This document shows, piece by piece, positions 43,654 to 52,982 of a stretch of DNA of 64,000 bases (position 1 is its first letter; every line of letters begins with the position of its first letter). The DNA lies in assembly GCF_014268445.2 (NCBI RefSeq), contig NZ_CP077089.1, forward strand, positions 124,001 to 188,000. The letters are read 5' to 3'. Both the position numbers and the translations under genes were made by a program. The DNA comes from Pseudomonas tensinigenes. Its GTDB lineage: Bacteria > Pseudomonadota > Gammaproteobacteria > Pseudomonadales > Pseudomonadaceae. The notes under the pieces were generated by a model. It saw only the letters and a program-made list of their open reading frames with translations, was not told the origin of the DNA and did not search any database.

Positions 43654-44529
43654 ATGCGTGCTCTAGTCGTGTTGTTCAGCCTGATGCTGTCGATGTCCTT
43701 GTCGGCGGCAGAAAAATTGCCGGTGGTCACCAGCTTCAGCATTCTCGCCGACATGGTTCATCAGGTCGGCGGCGAGCATATCCAGATCACCAACATGGTC
43801 GGCCCGGACGCCGACGCACACACCTACGAGCCGACACCGGACGATGCCAAGGCATTGCTCAGCGCCAAACTGATCATCAAGAACGGCCTCGGTTTCGAGC
43901 CATGGCTGGACCGACTGGTGACCAGCACCGAGACCAAAGCCACCGTCATCAGTGCCAGCCATGGCGTGATTCCCCGATCACTGGATGAGGACGGCGAAAC
44001 CGTTCCCGACCCGCACGCCTGGCACAACCTGGCGAACGCCGAGTTGTACGTTGCCAATATCACCAACGCACTGATCGCTGCGGATCCGGCGAACAAAGCC
44101 GACTACGAACGCAACAGTAAAACCTACCTGAAGCAGATCTACGCGCTGCTGGCTGAAGCCAAGGTCAAACTCGGTTCGCTGCCGCCGGGCAATCGCAAGA
44201 TCGTCACCAGCCACGACGCCTTCGGGTATCTCGGTCAGGCGTACGGCATCGATTTCATGGCGCCACAGGGTTTGTCCACGGAGCGTGAACCCTCGGCCGC
44301 CGAAGTCGCCGCGCTGATTACCCAGATTCGCCAGGCCAAAGTCAAAGCGGTGTTCATGGAAAACATCAAGGACGCACGCTTGCTCAAGCAGATCGCTGAC
44401 GAAAGCGGCGCGCACATCGGTGGCACGTTGTACTCCGACGCCCTCGCCGCGAAGGGTCCGGCAAGTACCTTCACCGGTCTGTTCGAATACAACCTCAACA
44501 CTCTTTACGACGCGCTGGGCCGACCATGA
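43654..44529 (+). CDS. metal ABC transporter substrate-binding protein (ZnuA/PsaA family)
   Basis: 291 aa from ATG 43654, GAGGTGTTTCCCG upstream. A signal peptide (ALVVLFSLMLSMSLSAAE) is followed by a cluster A-I binding protein. Likely metal ligands are His in DADAHTYEPTPDDAK, His in DPHAWHNLANAE, Glu in VFMENIKDAR and Asp in GTLYSDALA. The histidine-rich loop of classical ZnuA is absent. It captures zinc or manganese in the periplasm. The reading frame is open far upstream through znuB in another frame, but that is fortuitous. Its stop overlaps the next start by 4 bases. Confidence 0.9.
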   Translation: MRALVVLFSLMLSMSLSAAEKLPVVTSFSILADMVHQVGGEHIQITNMVGPDADAHTYEPTPDDAKALLSAKLIIKNGLGFEPWLDRLVTSTETKATVISASHGVIPRSLDEDGETVPDPHAWHNLANAELYVANITNALIAADPANKADYERNSKTYLKQIYALLAEAKVKLGSLPPGNRKIVTSHDAFGYLGQAYGIDFMAPQGLSTEREPSAAEVAALITQIRQAKVKAVFMENIKDARLLKQIADESGAHIGGTLYSDALAAKGPASTFTGLFEYNLNTLYDALGRP

Positions 44530-45086
44530 TCCGCAAAAATCCATCCGGTGATTTACCGCAAATTGCTGAGTCAGCCTACGTCGACAAGACCGCAATCATC
44601 TGCGGCAAAGTGGTGATCGGCGAGAACGTGTTCGTCGGTCCCTACGCGGTGATCCGCGCCGACGAAGTGGACGCCTCGGGCGAGATGGAGCCGATCACCA
44701 TCGGCGCCAATTCAAATATTCAGGATGGCGTGGTGATCCACTCCAAATCCGGCGCGGCAGTCACCATCGGCGAGTTCAGTTCCATCGCCCACCGTTCGAT
44801 CGTGCATGGCCCCTGCGTGGTTGGCGATCGGGTGTTTATCGGTTTCAACAGCGTACTGTTCAACTGTGTCGTCGGTAACGGCTGCGTGGTGCGGCACAAC
44901 TCGGTGGTCGACGGTCGCGATTTACCCGAGGCGTTCTACGTGCCCTCCACCACCCGCATCGGACCGAACACCGACCTCTCGCAATTTCCGCCGGTGAGCG
45001 TCAGTGCCTCGGAGTTTTCCGAAGACGTGGCGCGCACCAACGTCGATCTGGTGCGCGGCTACAAAGCCTTGCAGAACGAGTTTTGA
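44526..45086 (+). CDS. gamma-carbonic anhydrase-family hexapeptide protein
   Basis: 186 aa left-handed beta-helix. The three metal histidines of Cam-type enzymes are visible in GVVIHSKSG and IAHRSIVHGP. The acidic loop of archaeal Cam is lacking. Gamma-class enzymes can use iron or cobalt, so in this operon it plausibly replaces zinc-dependent carbonic anhydrase when zinc is scarce (inference). It sits 3 bases before the dihydroorotase gene. Confidence 0.88.
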   Translation: MIRKNPSGDLPQIAESAYVDKTAIICGKVVIGENVFVGPYAVIRADEVDASGEMEPITIGANSNIQDGVVIHSKSGAAVTIGEFSSIAHRSIVHGPCVVGDRVFIGFNSVLFNCVVGNGCVVRHNSVVDGRDLPEAFYVPSTTRIGPNTDLSQFPPVSVSASEFSEDVARTNVDLVRGYKALQNEF

Positions 45087-45089
45087 ACC

Positions 45090-46421
45090 ATGAGCAGCGT
45101 GCTGATTCGCAACGCCAGACTGGTTAACGAGGGTCGCGAGTTCGAAGGTGAGGTCTTGGTCAGCAACGGACGAATCGTCAAGATCGCCCGTAGCATCGAC
45201 GGCGAAAACGCGGCGGTAGAAATCGACGCCAATGGCCAATGGCTGCTGCCGGGCATGATCGATGACCAGGTACATTTCCGCGAACCGGGTGCGCCGGCCA
45301 AGGGCAGCATACATACCGAGTCACGTGCGGCCGTCGCCGGCGGCATCACCAGTTTCATGGACATGCCCAATACAAACCCGGCCACCCTCACCCTCGAAGC
45401 ACTGGCGGATAAAAAACGTCGAGCTGCGATCAGTTCGGTGGCCAATTATGGTTTTCACTTTGGCGTGAGTCAGGACAACCTTGCCACAGTCGCCGCGCTC
45501 AATCCTTGTGAAGTTGCCGGCGTCAAAGTGTTCATGGGCGCATCAACCGGCAACATGTTGGTGGATGATCCACAGATTCTTGAGCGGCTGTTCTCAGAGG
45601 TGCCGACCATTCTGTTGGCGCACTGCGAACACACGCCGAGTATCGACGCCAATGCAGCCAACCTGCGTGAGGTGTACGACGAACGAATCCCGCCCGATGC
45701 TCACCCGCTCATCCGCAACGCCGAGTCGTGTTATCGATCCTCTTCACTGGCGGTTGAGTTGGCCAAACGCCACGGTACAAGGCTGCACGTTCTGCACCTG
45801 ACCACGGCGCGTGAACTGGCGTTGTTCGAAGATAAACCAATGGCGCAGAAACGCATTACCGCTGAAGTCTGTCTGCATCATTTGTTGTTCGATGATCGCG
45901 ACTACCCAAGCCTCGGCAACCTGATCAAATGCAATCCGGCGATCAAGACCCAGGCGGATCGCGATGCGTTGCGCGCGGCCCTGAGCAGCAATCTGCTGGA
46001 CGTGATTGGCAGTGACCATGCACCGCATACCTGGGAAGAAAAGCAGCGAGCTTATGCGCAGGCGCCTTCTGGATTACCGCTGGTACAGCACGCGTTGCCG
46101 GCACTGATGGAGTTGGTTGCGGACGATGTACTGCCAATCACCACGTTGGTAGCGAAGACCAGCCACAGAGTCGCGGATCTGTTTGCGATTCCCGATCGTG
46201 GGTATTTACGTGAAGGCTACTGGGCGGATCTGGTGTTGGTTGAACGGCAAACACTGGAGGTCGATCGGCAACCCATTCTGTCGCAGTGCGGATGGACGCC
46301 GTTTGCCGGACGCAGCTTTCGGCATCGGGTGAGTACGACGATTGTCTCGGGGCAGATTGCCTGGCGGGAGGGACGGGTGAACGAGGGGTGTCGGGGGTTG
46401 GCGCTACGATTTATGCGTTGA
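45090..46421 (+). CDS. pyrQ: second dihydroorotase (PyrQ-like), zinc-island copy
   Basis: 443 aa amidohydrolase of the class I dihydroorotase type, closing carbamoyl-aspartate to dihydroorotate. The carboxylated-lysine motif GVKVFMGASTG, the later LLAHCEHTP, LHVLHLTTA and GSDHAPH are intact. The first metal motif reads DDQVHFREPG, so Gln60 replaces the first His of the usual HxH. In P. aeruginosa the zinc-regulated homologue is called PyrQ, on which the symbol rests. It is the last gene of the folE2 operon, and a class 2 repeat follows. Confidence 0.9.
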   Translation: MSSVLIRNARLVNEGREFEGEVLVSNGRIVKIARSIDGENAAVEIDANGQWLLPGMIDDQVHFREPGAPAKGSIHTESRAAVAGGITSFMDMPNTNPATLTLEALADKKRRAAISSVANYGFHFGVSQDNLATVAALNPCEVAGVKVFMGASTGNMLVDDPQILERLFSEVPTILLAHCEHTPSIDANAANLREVYDERIPPDAHPLIRNAESCYRSSSLAVELAKRHGTRLHVLHLTTARELALFEDKPMAQKRITAEVCLHHLLFDDRDYPSLGNLIKCNPAIKTQADRDALRAALSSNLLDVIGSDHAPHTWEEKQRAYAQAPSGLPLVQHALPALMELVADDVLPITTLVAKTSHRVADLFAIPDRGYLREGYWADLVLVERQTLEVDRQPILSQCGWTPFAGRSFRHRVSTTIVSGQIAWREGRVNEGCRGLALRFMR

Positions 46422-46429
46422 TTCAAAAA

Positions 46430-46528
46430 CCCTGTAGGAGCTGACGAGTGAAACGAGGCTGCGATCTTTTGATCTTGTTTTTGACAATCAAGATCAAAAG
46501 ATCGCAGCGTGCCGCAGCTCCTACAGGG
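46430..46528. repeat. inverted repeat, class 2
   Basis: ccctgtaggagctgacgag... is mirrored by ...gccgcagctcctacaggg, with the inner arms AGATCAAAAGATCGCAG pairing across a short T-rich loop. It sits between convergent pyrQ and the DUF3617 gene. Confidence 0.9.
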
Positions 46529-46534
46529 ATCGCA

Positions 46535-47053
46535 TTAAGCGCGGGGTTTCACAGCGCCGCAATCCTGGCCTAACCAAACCGCACGAGTCTCAAGGCTGCC
46601 CTTCTGGTTGATCCCGATCGCATTGAACGTGCCGTTGGCCACGGTGGTGAACTCACGATCACTGAGGAACGTCGCCACACCGGTGCCCTGCGCTTTCGGG
46701 CAACTGAAGCGGAATTTCCATTGGTTGCCGCTGCGCTCGGTAATCTGCTGTTTGCAACCCGATTGCGGATCGGCCAGCGGAATATCGTTGGTCGCCACTT
46801 GCTGCGGCGTCAGACACGCGCGAATACCCTTGCCGCCGATATTGATCCCGTTCTTTTCCAGCGCTGCGCGCTGTTGCGGGGTCATCTGGCCTTGCAGTTG
46901 GCCGAGGATCGATTGCACATCCATTGGCTGATCATCGACCTTGACGTTGCTCGATGTCATTTCCCACAGCCCCGGCTGCAGCATCTGCGCCTGCGCAACC
47001 ACCGGCAATGCCAAACCCAGGCCCAGCGCCAAACCCAGCAGACGAACGTTCAT
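46535..47053 (-). CDS. DUF3617 periplasmic protein
   Basis: 172 aa with signal peptide (LLGLALGLGLALPVVAQAQ). LQPGLWEMTSSNVKVDDQPM and CLTPQQVATNDIPL are typical of DUF3617. Three cysteines flank the core (ACLTP, GCKQQ, SCPKA) plus one near the end (QDCGA). A clear CAGGAG site precedes the ATG. It is a Pseudomonas envelope protein of unknown function. Confidence 0.88.
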   Translation of the reverse strand: MNVRLLGLALGLGLALPVVAQAQMLQPGLWEMTSSNVKVDDQPMDVQSILGQLQGQMTPQQRAALEKNGINIGGKGIRACLTPQQVATNDIPLADPQSGCKQQITERSGNQWKFRFSCPKAQGTGVATFLSDREFTTVANGTFNAIGINQKGSLETRAVWLGQDCGAVKPRA

Positions 47054-47184
47054 CGAAAAACTCCTGATCAGTTGTGGCCGTTAGACGTCGGCCGATTGCT
47101 TCGGTTCATGCCCCAATTAAATAGCGACATTCGCGGCAGAACATGGTCTGTTAAGCATTGAATCTTCCGGAGCAAGGCTGCCCC

Positions 47185-48624
47185 ATGGATTATTTTGGAC
47201 CGCACATTTTCGGTTATCTGATCGCCCTGATACACACCCTCGGCATGATCGCCGCCATCCATGCGGTGCTCACCGTGCGCACGGCCCAAGGCTCGATCGC
47301 CTGGGCATTGTCGCTGATCTTCATTCCCTACCTCACGCTTATTCCGTACCTGGTGTTCGGCCGCAGCACCTTTGATGGATACATCAAGGCGCGGCGCCAG
47401 GCGAATGAACAGATGCGTCAGGCCATCTCCGAATTGAACTGGCGTCCGTGGGTGGAAGAGGCACTGACTGCGCGCGCCTCGAATGCCTACGCCTCGTTAC
47501 GCGCAATGCCCAAGCTCGGCCGTATGCCGTGCCTGGCGAACAATCAAGTGCAACTGTTGATAAACGGTGCGGCCACTTTCGACGCGATCTTCCAGGCCAT
47601 CGATCAAGCGAAAGAAGCGGTGCTGATCCAGTTTTTCATCATTCACGATGATCGGCTCGGCCAGCGCCTGCGCGATCTGTTACTGAGGAAAGCCGCCGAA
47701 GGCGTGTCTATTCACCTGCTCTACGACGGCATCGGCAGCCACGCCCTGCCCCACAGTTATGTGCAGGCATTGCGCGATGGCGGCGTCGAGGTCAAAGCAT
47801 TCGCCACACGCAGCGGCTGGCTCAATCGCTTTCAGGTCAACTTCCGTAACCACCGCAAGATCGTCGTGGTCGATGGCGTGGTCGGCTTTGTCGGCGGACA
47901 TAACGTCGGCGATGAATACATGGGCGAAAAACCGCCACTGGCACCTTGGCGCGATACCCATGTGAAGGTACGTGGCCCGGTCGTCGCGTGTATGCAGGAA
48001 TCCTTTGCCGAAGACTGGTTCTGGGCCGCGCGCACCCTGCCGCCACTGATCCTGCCGGATGAATACCCGGATGACGGCGTGCTCTGCCAATTGCTCGCCA
48101 GCGGCCCGGCGGATGCCTACGAAACCTGCTCGCTGTTTTTTGTGGAAGCGATTCACGCGGCGACGGAGCGGGTATGGATCACCAGCCCGTATTTCATTCC
48201 CGACGAGGCCGTGTTTGCCGCATTGCGTCTGGCCGTGTTGCGTGGAGTGGATGTGCGTTTACTGCTGCCGTCGCGTCCAGATCACCGCATCGTCTACGCC
48301 GCTTCCAGCCTTTACGCATTTGAAGCCGTGCGCGCTGGTGTGCGGGTTTTCCGCTACGAACCCGGTTTCCTGCATCAGAAAGTGGTGTTGATCGACAGCG
48401 AAATCAGCGCCATCGGCAGCGCCAATCTGGACAACCGTTCATTTCGGCTGAATTTCGAAGTGATGCTGCTGACCGTCGACAGTGACTTCGCCGCCAGTGT
48501 GGAAAACATGCTCAAAGAGGATTTCGAGCAAGCCTATGAAATCGCCAAGGAAGAAAGCCGGGAGATCCACCGCCTGCAACAGGTCGGCATGCGGATCGCC
48601 CGGCTGATTTCGCCGATTCTCTAA
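47185..48624 (+). CDS. cls: cardiolipin synthase (ClsA type)
   Basis: 479 aa from ATG 47185; an upstream TTG (47158) would prepend nine unlikely residues. Two N-terminal membrane helices are followed by two phospholipase D motifs: [19 protein letters not shown] (about residues 222-240) and [20 protein letters not shown] (about 397-416). It condenses two phosphatidylglycerols into cardiolipin and glycerol at the inner membrane. It is monocistronic and convergent with cfa. Confidence 0.94.
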   Translation: MDYFGPHIFGYLIALIHTLGMIAAIHAVLTVRTAQGSIAWALSLIFIPYLTLIPYLVFGRSTFDGYIKARRQANEQMRQAISELNWRPWVEEALTARASNAYASLRAMPKLGRMPCLANNQVQLLINGAATFDAIFQAIDQAKEAVLIQFFIIHDDRLGQRLRDLLLRKAAEGVSIHLLYDGIGSHALPHSYVQALRDGGVEVKAFATRSGWLNRFQVNFRNHRKIVVVDGVVGFVGGHNVGDEYMGEKPPLAPWRDTHVKVRGPVVACMQESFAEDWFWAARTLPPLILPDEYPDDGVLCQLLASGPADAYETCSLFFVEAIHAATERVWITSPYFIPDEAVFAALRLAVLRGVDVRLLLPSRPDHRIVYAASSLYAFEAVRAGVRVFRYEPGFLHQKVVLIDSEISAIGSANLDNRSFRLNFEVMLLTVDSDFAASVENMLKEDFEQAYEIAKEESREIHRLQQVGMRIARLISPIL

Positions 48625-48672
48625 AAACCCTTCACCCTGACCATCGGCCAAGGGAGAGAGGATTATTCAGTG

Positions 48673-49860
48673 TTAAGGGTTATAGATGTCGTCGCGAGTC
48701 CACGGCAGTTCATGGCTGCCATCCGGATGGGCCTTTACCGCGAGGATCTGGTGCAGATTGATCCAGCCACGCGCGAACGCATAGGCGCAGCCGGCCAGGT
48801 ACAAACGCCAGATGCGCAGCGCTTGATCCGGTACCAGTTTGCCGGCGGCTTCGAGATTGTCCTCCAGCCGCTCGCTCCAGTGATCCAGCGTGCGCGCGTA
48901 ATGCAGGCGCAGACTTTCGACGTCGACAATCTCAAGGCCCGCTTCGCTGATCTCGGCCGAGATCATCGCCAGGTGCGGTAACTCACCGTTGGGGAATACG
49001 TATTTCTCGATGAATTCCCCGGCACCACGCCCCACCGGACGACCATCAGTGTGTTTGGCGGTGATGCCATGGTTCATCACCAGACCGCCCTCCTTCACCG
49101 CGCCGAAAAGGGTTTTGCAGTACTCGGCGAGATTGGCGTGACCGACGTGTTCGAACATGCCGACGCTGACGACCCTGTCGAAACGCCCGTCCTGGGGCAA
49201 ATCGCGGTAGTCGAGCAACTGCAGTTCGATCTGGTCTTCCAGGCCTTCGGCTTCAACCCGCTCGCGTGCCAGTTCAAGCTGTTCCTTGCTCAGGGTGATG
49301 CCGAAGACCTTGGCGCCGAACTCTCGAGCGGCATACCGTGCCAGCCCACCCCAACCGCACCCGACATCCAGCAGATAGTCACCCGGCTGCAAACGCAGCT
49401 TGCGGCACAGATGACGGAATTTGGCTTGTTGCGCTTGCTCAAGCGTTTCGCTGCCCGTTTCGAAATACGCGCAGGAATACGCCATGTCGCTGTCCAGCCA
49501 GAGCTGGTAGAACGCATTGGACAGGTCGTAGTGGTAGGAGATGGCTTTGGCGTCGGTTTCCTTGTCGTGCACCGAACGCACGGGGTTACTGTCTTCATCT
49601 TCACCGAGCAAGGCATTGCTCAATTCGTCGCAGACCCGGATGACTTCGCTGATCGAGCCCTCCAGTTCGAGTTTGCCTTCAACGAATGCCGCTCCGAGCG
49701 CATCAAGGCTAGGATGGGTGAACTGAGTGACCATCTGCGGGTCCTTGACCACGATGGTAACGCTGGGCGCCGGCCCCAGATTGAACTCATGGCCGTCCCA
49801 GAGCCGCAGTCGAAGCGGTAGCTGCAGATTCTGTAAGGCCGGTGGAAGTTGCGCGAGCAT
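48673..49860 (-). CDS. cfa: cyclopropane-fatty-acyl-phospholipid synthase
   Basis: 395 aa. The N-terminal lipid-binding domain (about 1-110) is followed by a SAM-binding methyltransferase domain with LLDVGCGWGGLARYAAREFG and the active-site region YSCAYFETGSETLEQAQQAK, plus SVGMFEHVGHANL. It adds a methylene from SAM across unsaturated acyl chains in the membrane, typically in stationary phase. No RpoS-type promoter could be assigned with confidence. It is convergent with cls. Confidence 0.94.
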   Translation of the reverse strand: MLAQLPPALQNLQLPLRLRLWDGHEFNLGPAPSVTIVVKDPQMVTQFTHPSLDALGAAFVEGKLELEGSISEVIRVCDELSNALLGEDEDSNPVRSVHDKETDAKAISYHYDLSNAFYQLWLDSDMAYSCAYFETGSETLEQAQQAKFRHLCRKLRLQPGDYLLDVGCGWGGLARYAAREFGAKVFGITLSKEQLELARERVEAEGLEDQIELQLLDYRDLPQDGRFDRVVSVGMFEHVGHANLAEYCKTLFGAVKEGGLVMNHGITAKHTDGRPVGRGAGEFIEKYVFPNGELPHLAMISAEISEAGLEIVDVESLRLHYARTLDHWSERLEDNLEAAGKLVPDQALRIWRLYLAGCAYAFARGWINLHQILAVKAHPDGSHELPWTRDDIYNP

Positions 49861-49910
49861 GGAAAATCCCCCCTTGTTTCAGACGTCTGATCTGAGGGTA
49901 GACCATCCTT

Positions 49911-49940
49911 GAAAAATAGCAGGCTATCGATTTGATAGCC
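49911..49940 (-). terminator. terminator-like hairpin after the hmtA operon
   Basis: Read on the minus strand, GGCTATC-AAATC-GATAGCC (perfect 7-bp stem) is followed five bases later by TTTTT. It lies about 90 bases after the hmtA stop and before the cfa start. Confidence 0.6.
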
Positions 49941-50028
49941 GCCGACTATGAACCTGGAAGGCTGTTTGATCCGTTTTCAACGCGCCTGAGCTGAGGACAT
50001 ACAGCCCGGCGCGCAGTTCAAAAAACGA

Positions 50029-51936
50029 TCAATTCTGCTCTTTGATTTTTAGCAGAGGCTCCTGAAAACGCAACAAACGACCGGCGTTACCCAGCACCAG
50101 CAACGTGCTGAGGTTGTGCAGCAGCGCGGCGATCATGGCCCCGGCAGCGCCGAGCCAACCGAAGGCAGCGAACACGACGATGGCCAGCGTCCAGCCCAGC
50201 CCGATGATCACGTTGACCTGCAACGTCCTGCGGCACTGACGACTGAGTCGTACGCAGGTGCCGAGCCGACGCAGATCGCTGCCAATCAAGACGATGTCCG
50301 CCGAGGCCAGCGCGATATCCGCTCCGCCCGCGCCCATCGCCACACCGACCACGCCAGCCTTAAGCGCGAGGGAGTCATTGATGCCGTCACCCACCACCAT
50401 CGGCCGGAAGCCATTGTCGATTTCCTTGAGTACGCGATTGAGTTTGTCTTCGGGCAAGGCCTGGGCCTGGACTTCGTGCAAACCGACATCACGCGCCAGG
50501 GTCTGGGCCACGCTCTGACGATCCCCCGTCAGCAGCAGTTGCCGACCAAGGCCCAGTTCACGCAATTCGCCGAGGGCAAAGCGGGCTTCCGGCTTAACCG
50601 TGTCGGCCAGCAATAACCAGGCGAGGAATTCACCGTTCAGGGCCAGTCCGGCGATCGGTCCATCGTGCTCAGGGACCGATGTGGTTGCGATCCCCAACTG
50701 CGCGAACAACTCCGGTCGACCGAGTGCCGCTTCGCCCTGCTCCGTCATGGCCACCACGCCGAGGCCTTGGCGTTCGTGGATATCGCTCAGCGGTAAACAT
50801 TCTTCCTGACCGACCAACCCCGCAAGCGCACGACTGACCGGGTGACTGCTTGCCGCGCCGAGGCTGGCGGCGAGCGCCATGACCGTGGAGGACTCTGTGC
50901 ACGGGCTGTTGATCGACTGCAAGCGGAGGGTGCCGTAAGTCAGGGTTCCAGTCTTGTCGACGACCAGTGAGGTGAGGTCGGCCAGCTCTTCAAGGAACGC
51001 CGAACTGCGGATCAGAATGCCGTGACGTGCCGCTACCGCGACACCGGCAATCGCCGTGGCCGGAGCCGACAGCACCAACGCGCACGGACAGGCTGCGACC
51101 AACACGGCGAGCATCGCTTGGGCGTCGTGGGTGATAAACCAGGTCACCGCCGCCAGTAGCAACACCAGTACCATGTAGCTGCCGGCGTAACGTTCGAGCA
51201 AGCGAGTGATTGGCGGTTTCGAGCGCTCGGCGTTCTGCATCAACGCAATGACCTTGCCCAACGTCGACTCGCCGCCGGTGCGCGTTACTTCAATCCGCAA
51301 CAAACCGTCGAGGTTGATCGCCCCGCCGAACACCGACAGGCCGACACCCGCCTCGACCGGTACCGATTCACCGGTAATCGAAGCGGTGTCGAGACTGGCC
51401 TGACCGGACAACACTCGACCATCGGCGGGAACCCGATCACCGGCGCGCACTTCAACGGTGTCGCCTGCCTTCAACGTGCCGTTGTCCACTTCGATGATCG
51501 TGCCATCAGCCTGAACCTTCCGCGCATGGCTGCGGGTCAGTTGACCGAGGGCGTGGATCGCTTCTTGCGAACCAATGACACTGCGCTCTTCCAACACATG
51601 ACCAAAGATCATGATGATCGGCAGCAACGCCGCCGTCAGCAGATCCCCGGTCGCCCAGGCGCCGAGCATCGCCAGGGCGATCAATTGATCGGTGATGCCG
51701 TGCAGGCTCGGATAGCGCAGGCTGAACCACGCCGAACGCATCACCGGCACGCCCACCAATAAAGATGCAAACCCAAGCAGCAACTGACTGACACCGGTTT
51801 GCTCGGGCATCTGCCAGCGCCAGATCAGACCCAGACCCAACAGGCCCAGCGCAAGCATGGCCAAGGTGAGTTGCCGTGCAGCGCGGCGTTGTTCGGCCGA
51901 AGACAAAAGGATCGGTGCGGCGGTCGTCGCAGTCAT
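50029..51936 (-). CDS. hmtA: P1B-type heavy-metal ATPase (HmtA-like zinc/copper importer)
   Basis: 635 aa, without an N-terminal HMA metal-binding domain. The ordered motifs are ITGESVPVE (actuator), AACPCALVLSAP with the CPC metal site in the membrane (about residue 285), the phosphorylation site DKTGTLTYG (about 328), SSHPVSRALAG (P1B HP motif), and GDGINDSLALK (about 514). P. aeruginosa HmtA, a zinc/copper importer, has this domain layout and (by recollection) lies in an operon with HflK/C-like genes. Here it overlaps the upstream SPFH gene by 4 bases and is last in a Zur-box operon, supporting import rather than efflux. The direction of transport is inferred. Confidence 0.85.
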   Translation of the reverse strand: MTATTAAPILLSSAEQRRAARQLTLAMLALGLLGLGLIWRWQMPEQTGVSQLLLGFASLLVGVPVMRSAWFSLRYPSLHGITDQLIALAMLGAWATGDLLTAALLPIIMIFGHVLEERSVIGSQEAIHALGQLTRSHARKVQADGTIIEVDNGTLKAGDTVEVRAGDRVPADGRVLSGQASLDTASITGESVPVEAGVGLSVFGGAINLDGLLRIEVTRTGGESTLGKVIALMQNAERSKPPITRLLERYAGSYMVLVLLLAAVTWFITHDAQAMLAVLVAACPCALVLSAPATAIAGVAVAARHGILIRSSAFLEELADLTSLVVDKTGTLTYGTLRLQSINSPCTESSTVMALAASLGAASSHPVSRALAGLVGQEECLPLSDIHERQGLGVVAMTEQGEAALGRPELFAQLGIATTSVPEHDGPIAGLALNGEFLAWLLLADTVKPEARFALGELRELGLGRQLLLTGDRQSVAQTLARDVGLHEVQAQALPEDKLNRVLKEIDNGFRPMVVGDGINDSLALKAGVVGVAMGAGGADIALASADIVLIGSDLRRLGTCVRLSRQCRRTLQVNVIIGLGWTLAIVVFAAFGWLGAAGAMIAALLHNLSTLLVLGNAGRLLRFQEPLLKIKEQN

Positions 51937-52982
51937 TTACTGGCTCCCTGAATGATCAGGCGGGAATCGTCTTTCGGGTCGACCGTGGTCACCGATCCGG
52001 CCTGGCCGAGAATCTTCGGCATGCGTTCGCGGTACAGGCGCAGGAGCATTTGCGGATCGGTAGTTTTGGCCAGACTCGACACTGTGGCTGTGTCAGCAGA
52101 GGCTTTGGCCAAACGCTCACTGGCCTGCGCGTGAGCGACTTGCAGCGTGCGATCGGCTTGTTCGTTGGCGCTTTGGGTGAGTTTCTCGGCGTCGGTGCGC
52201 GCGTTAGCTACGGTTTTGTCGGCCTGCTGGCTGGCGGTCAGCACCGCGTTGAAAGCACTGACCGCGGGATCCGGCAGACTCGATTGCACATCGACCCGCG
52301 CCACTTCAATGCCGATGCTCTGCCCGCTCGCTTTCAACTCGGCCAAGCGTTTGTTGATGCCTTGCACCAGATCACCACGCAGTTTTTCCCGACGTTCCGC
52401 GGCTTGATTGTCAGCACCGATCAACTCCGGCCGAGCGACCAGAATGGTGTCCAAATCTCGTGCGGCCGTCAGCGCCACCGCGCTGCGTGTCACCAAGCGA
52501 TCCAGTGCCGGCAAGACATGCTCGCCCTGCAACACGAAGTCGTAAGGGTCAGTGACTTTGTAGAACACCCGCACATCGAGTTGCACTACGCCGGCATCAC
52601 CGGTCAATAAATAACCAGATCCCGCCAGCGCATCGCTTAACGGTACGGCGAAAGACGCGACACGATCAGCCTTCAAGGCTTCATCGCTGCGCAACAGATT
52701 TTCCACTCGACGTTCAATGATCCGATCCGCTGCCGGCAGCAAAATCACCTGTTCGAACGGCTGTGGCCAGGCCAATAACAGACCAGCATTCTGGATGCGA
52801 TCAAGTGCGCCGAAATGCAAAACCACCGCACGACTCTGCGGGTCGATCTGCCGCACATTAGAAAATGCCCACGCCAGCGCGGCCAATATTGTCACCGCAT
52901 ACAGGGCGAAAAACGCCAAACGCCCTGCCTGAATCCACGGACTGTTCAGCACATGTGTTCCACGTGGAACTTCTTCATTCAT
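51933..52982 (-). CDS. SPFH-domain membrane protein (HflC/HflK-like), third of operon
   Basis: 349 aa with one N-terminal transmembrane helix (LAFFALYAVTILAALAWAFS, about residues 18-37). A band-7/SPFH domain follows (about 45-240: SRAVVLHFGALDRIQNAGLL, GVVQLDVRVFYKVTDPYDFV). A long Ala/Gln coiled coil (about 240-310: ASQQADKTVANARTDAEKLT) would mediate oligomerisation. HflK/HflC assemble rings around FtsH in E. coli; this set is separate from the housekeeping hflKC, which normally neighbours hfq. It overlaps both neighbours by 4 bases. Confidence 0.88.
   Translation of the reverse strand: MNEEVPRGTHVLNSPWIQAGRLAFFALYAVTILAALAWAFSNVRQIDPQSRAVVLHFGALDRIQNAGLLLAWPQPFEQVILLPAADRIIERRVENLLRSDEALKADRVASFAVPLSDALAGSGYLLTGDAGVVQLDVRVFYKVTDPYDFVLQGEHVLPALDRLVTRSAVALTAARDLDTILVARPELIGADNQAAERREKLRGDLVQGINKRLAELKASGQSIGIEVARVDVQSSLPDPAVSAFNAVLTASQQADKTVANARTDAEKLTQSANEQADRTLQVAHAQASERLAKASADTATVSSLAKTTDPQMLLRLYRERMPKILGQAGSVTTVDPKDDSRLIIQGASK

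Noticed and set aside
50029..51936. Zinc/cadmium efflux ATPase (ZntA)
   Set aside because: It lacks the N-terminal metal-binding domain and lies in an operon with a Zur-like operator, which fits import (HmtA) better than export.
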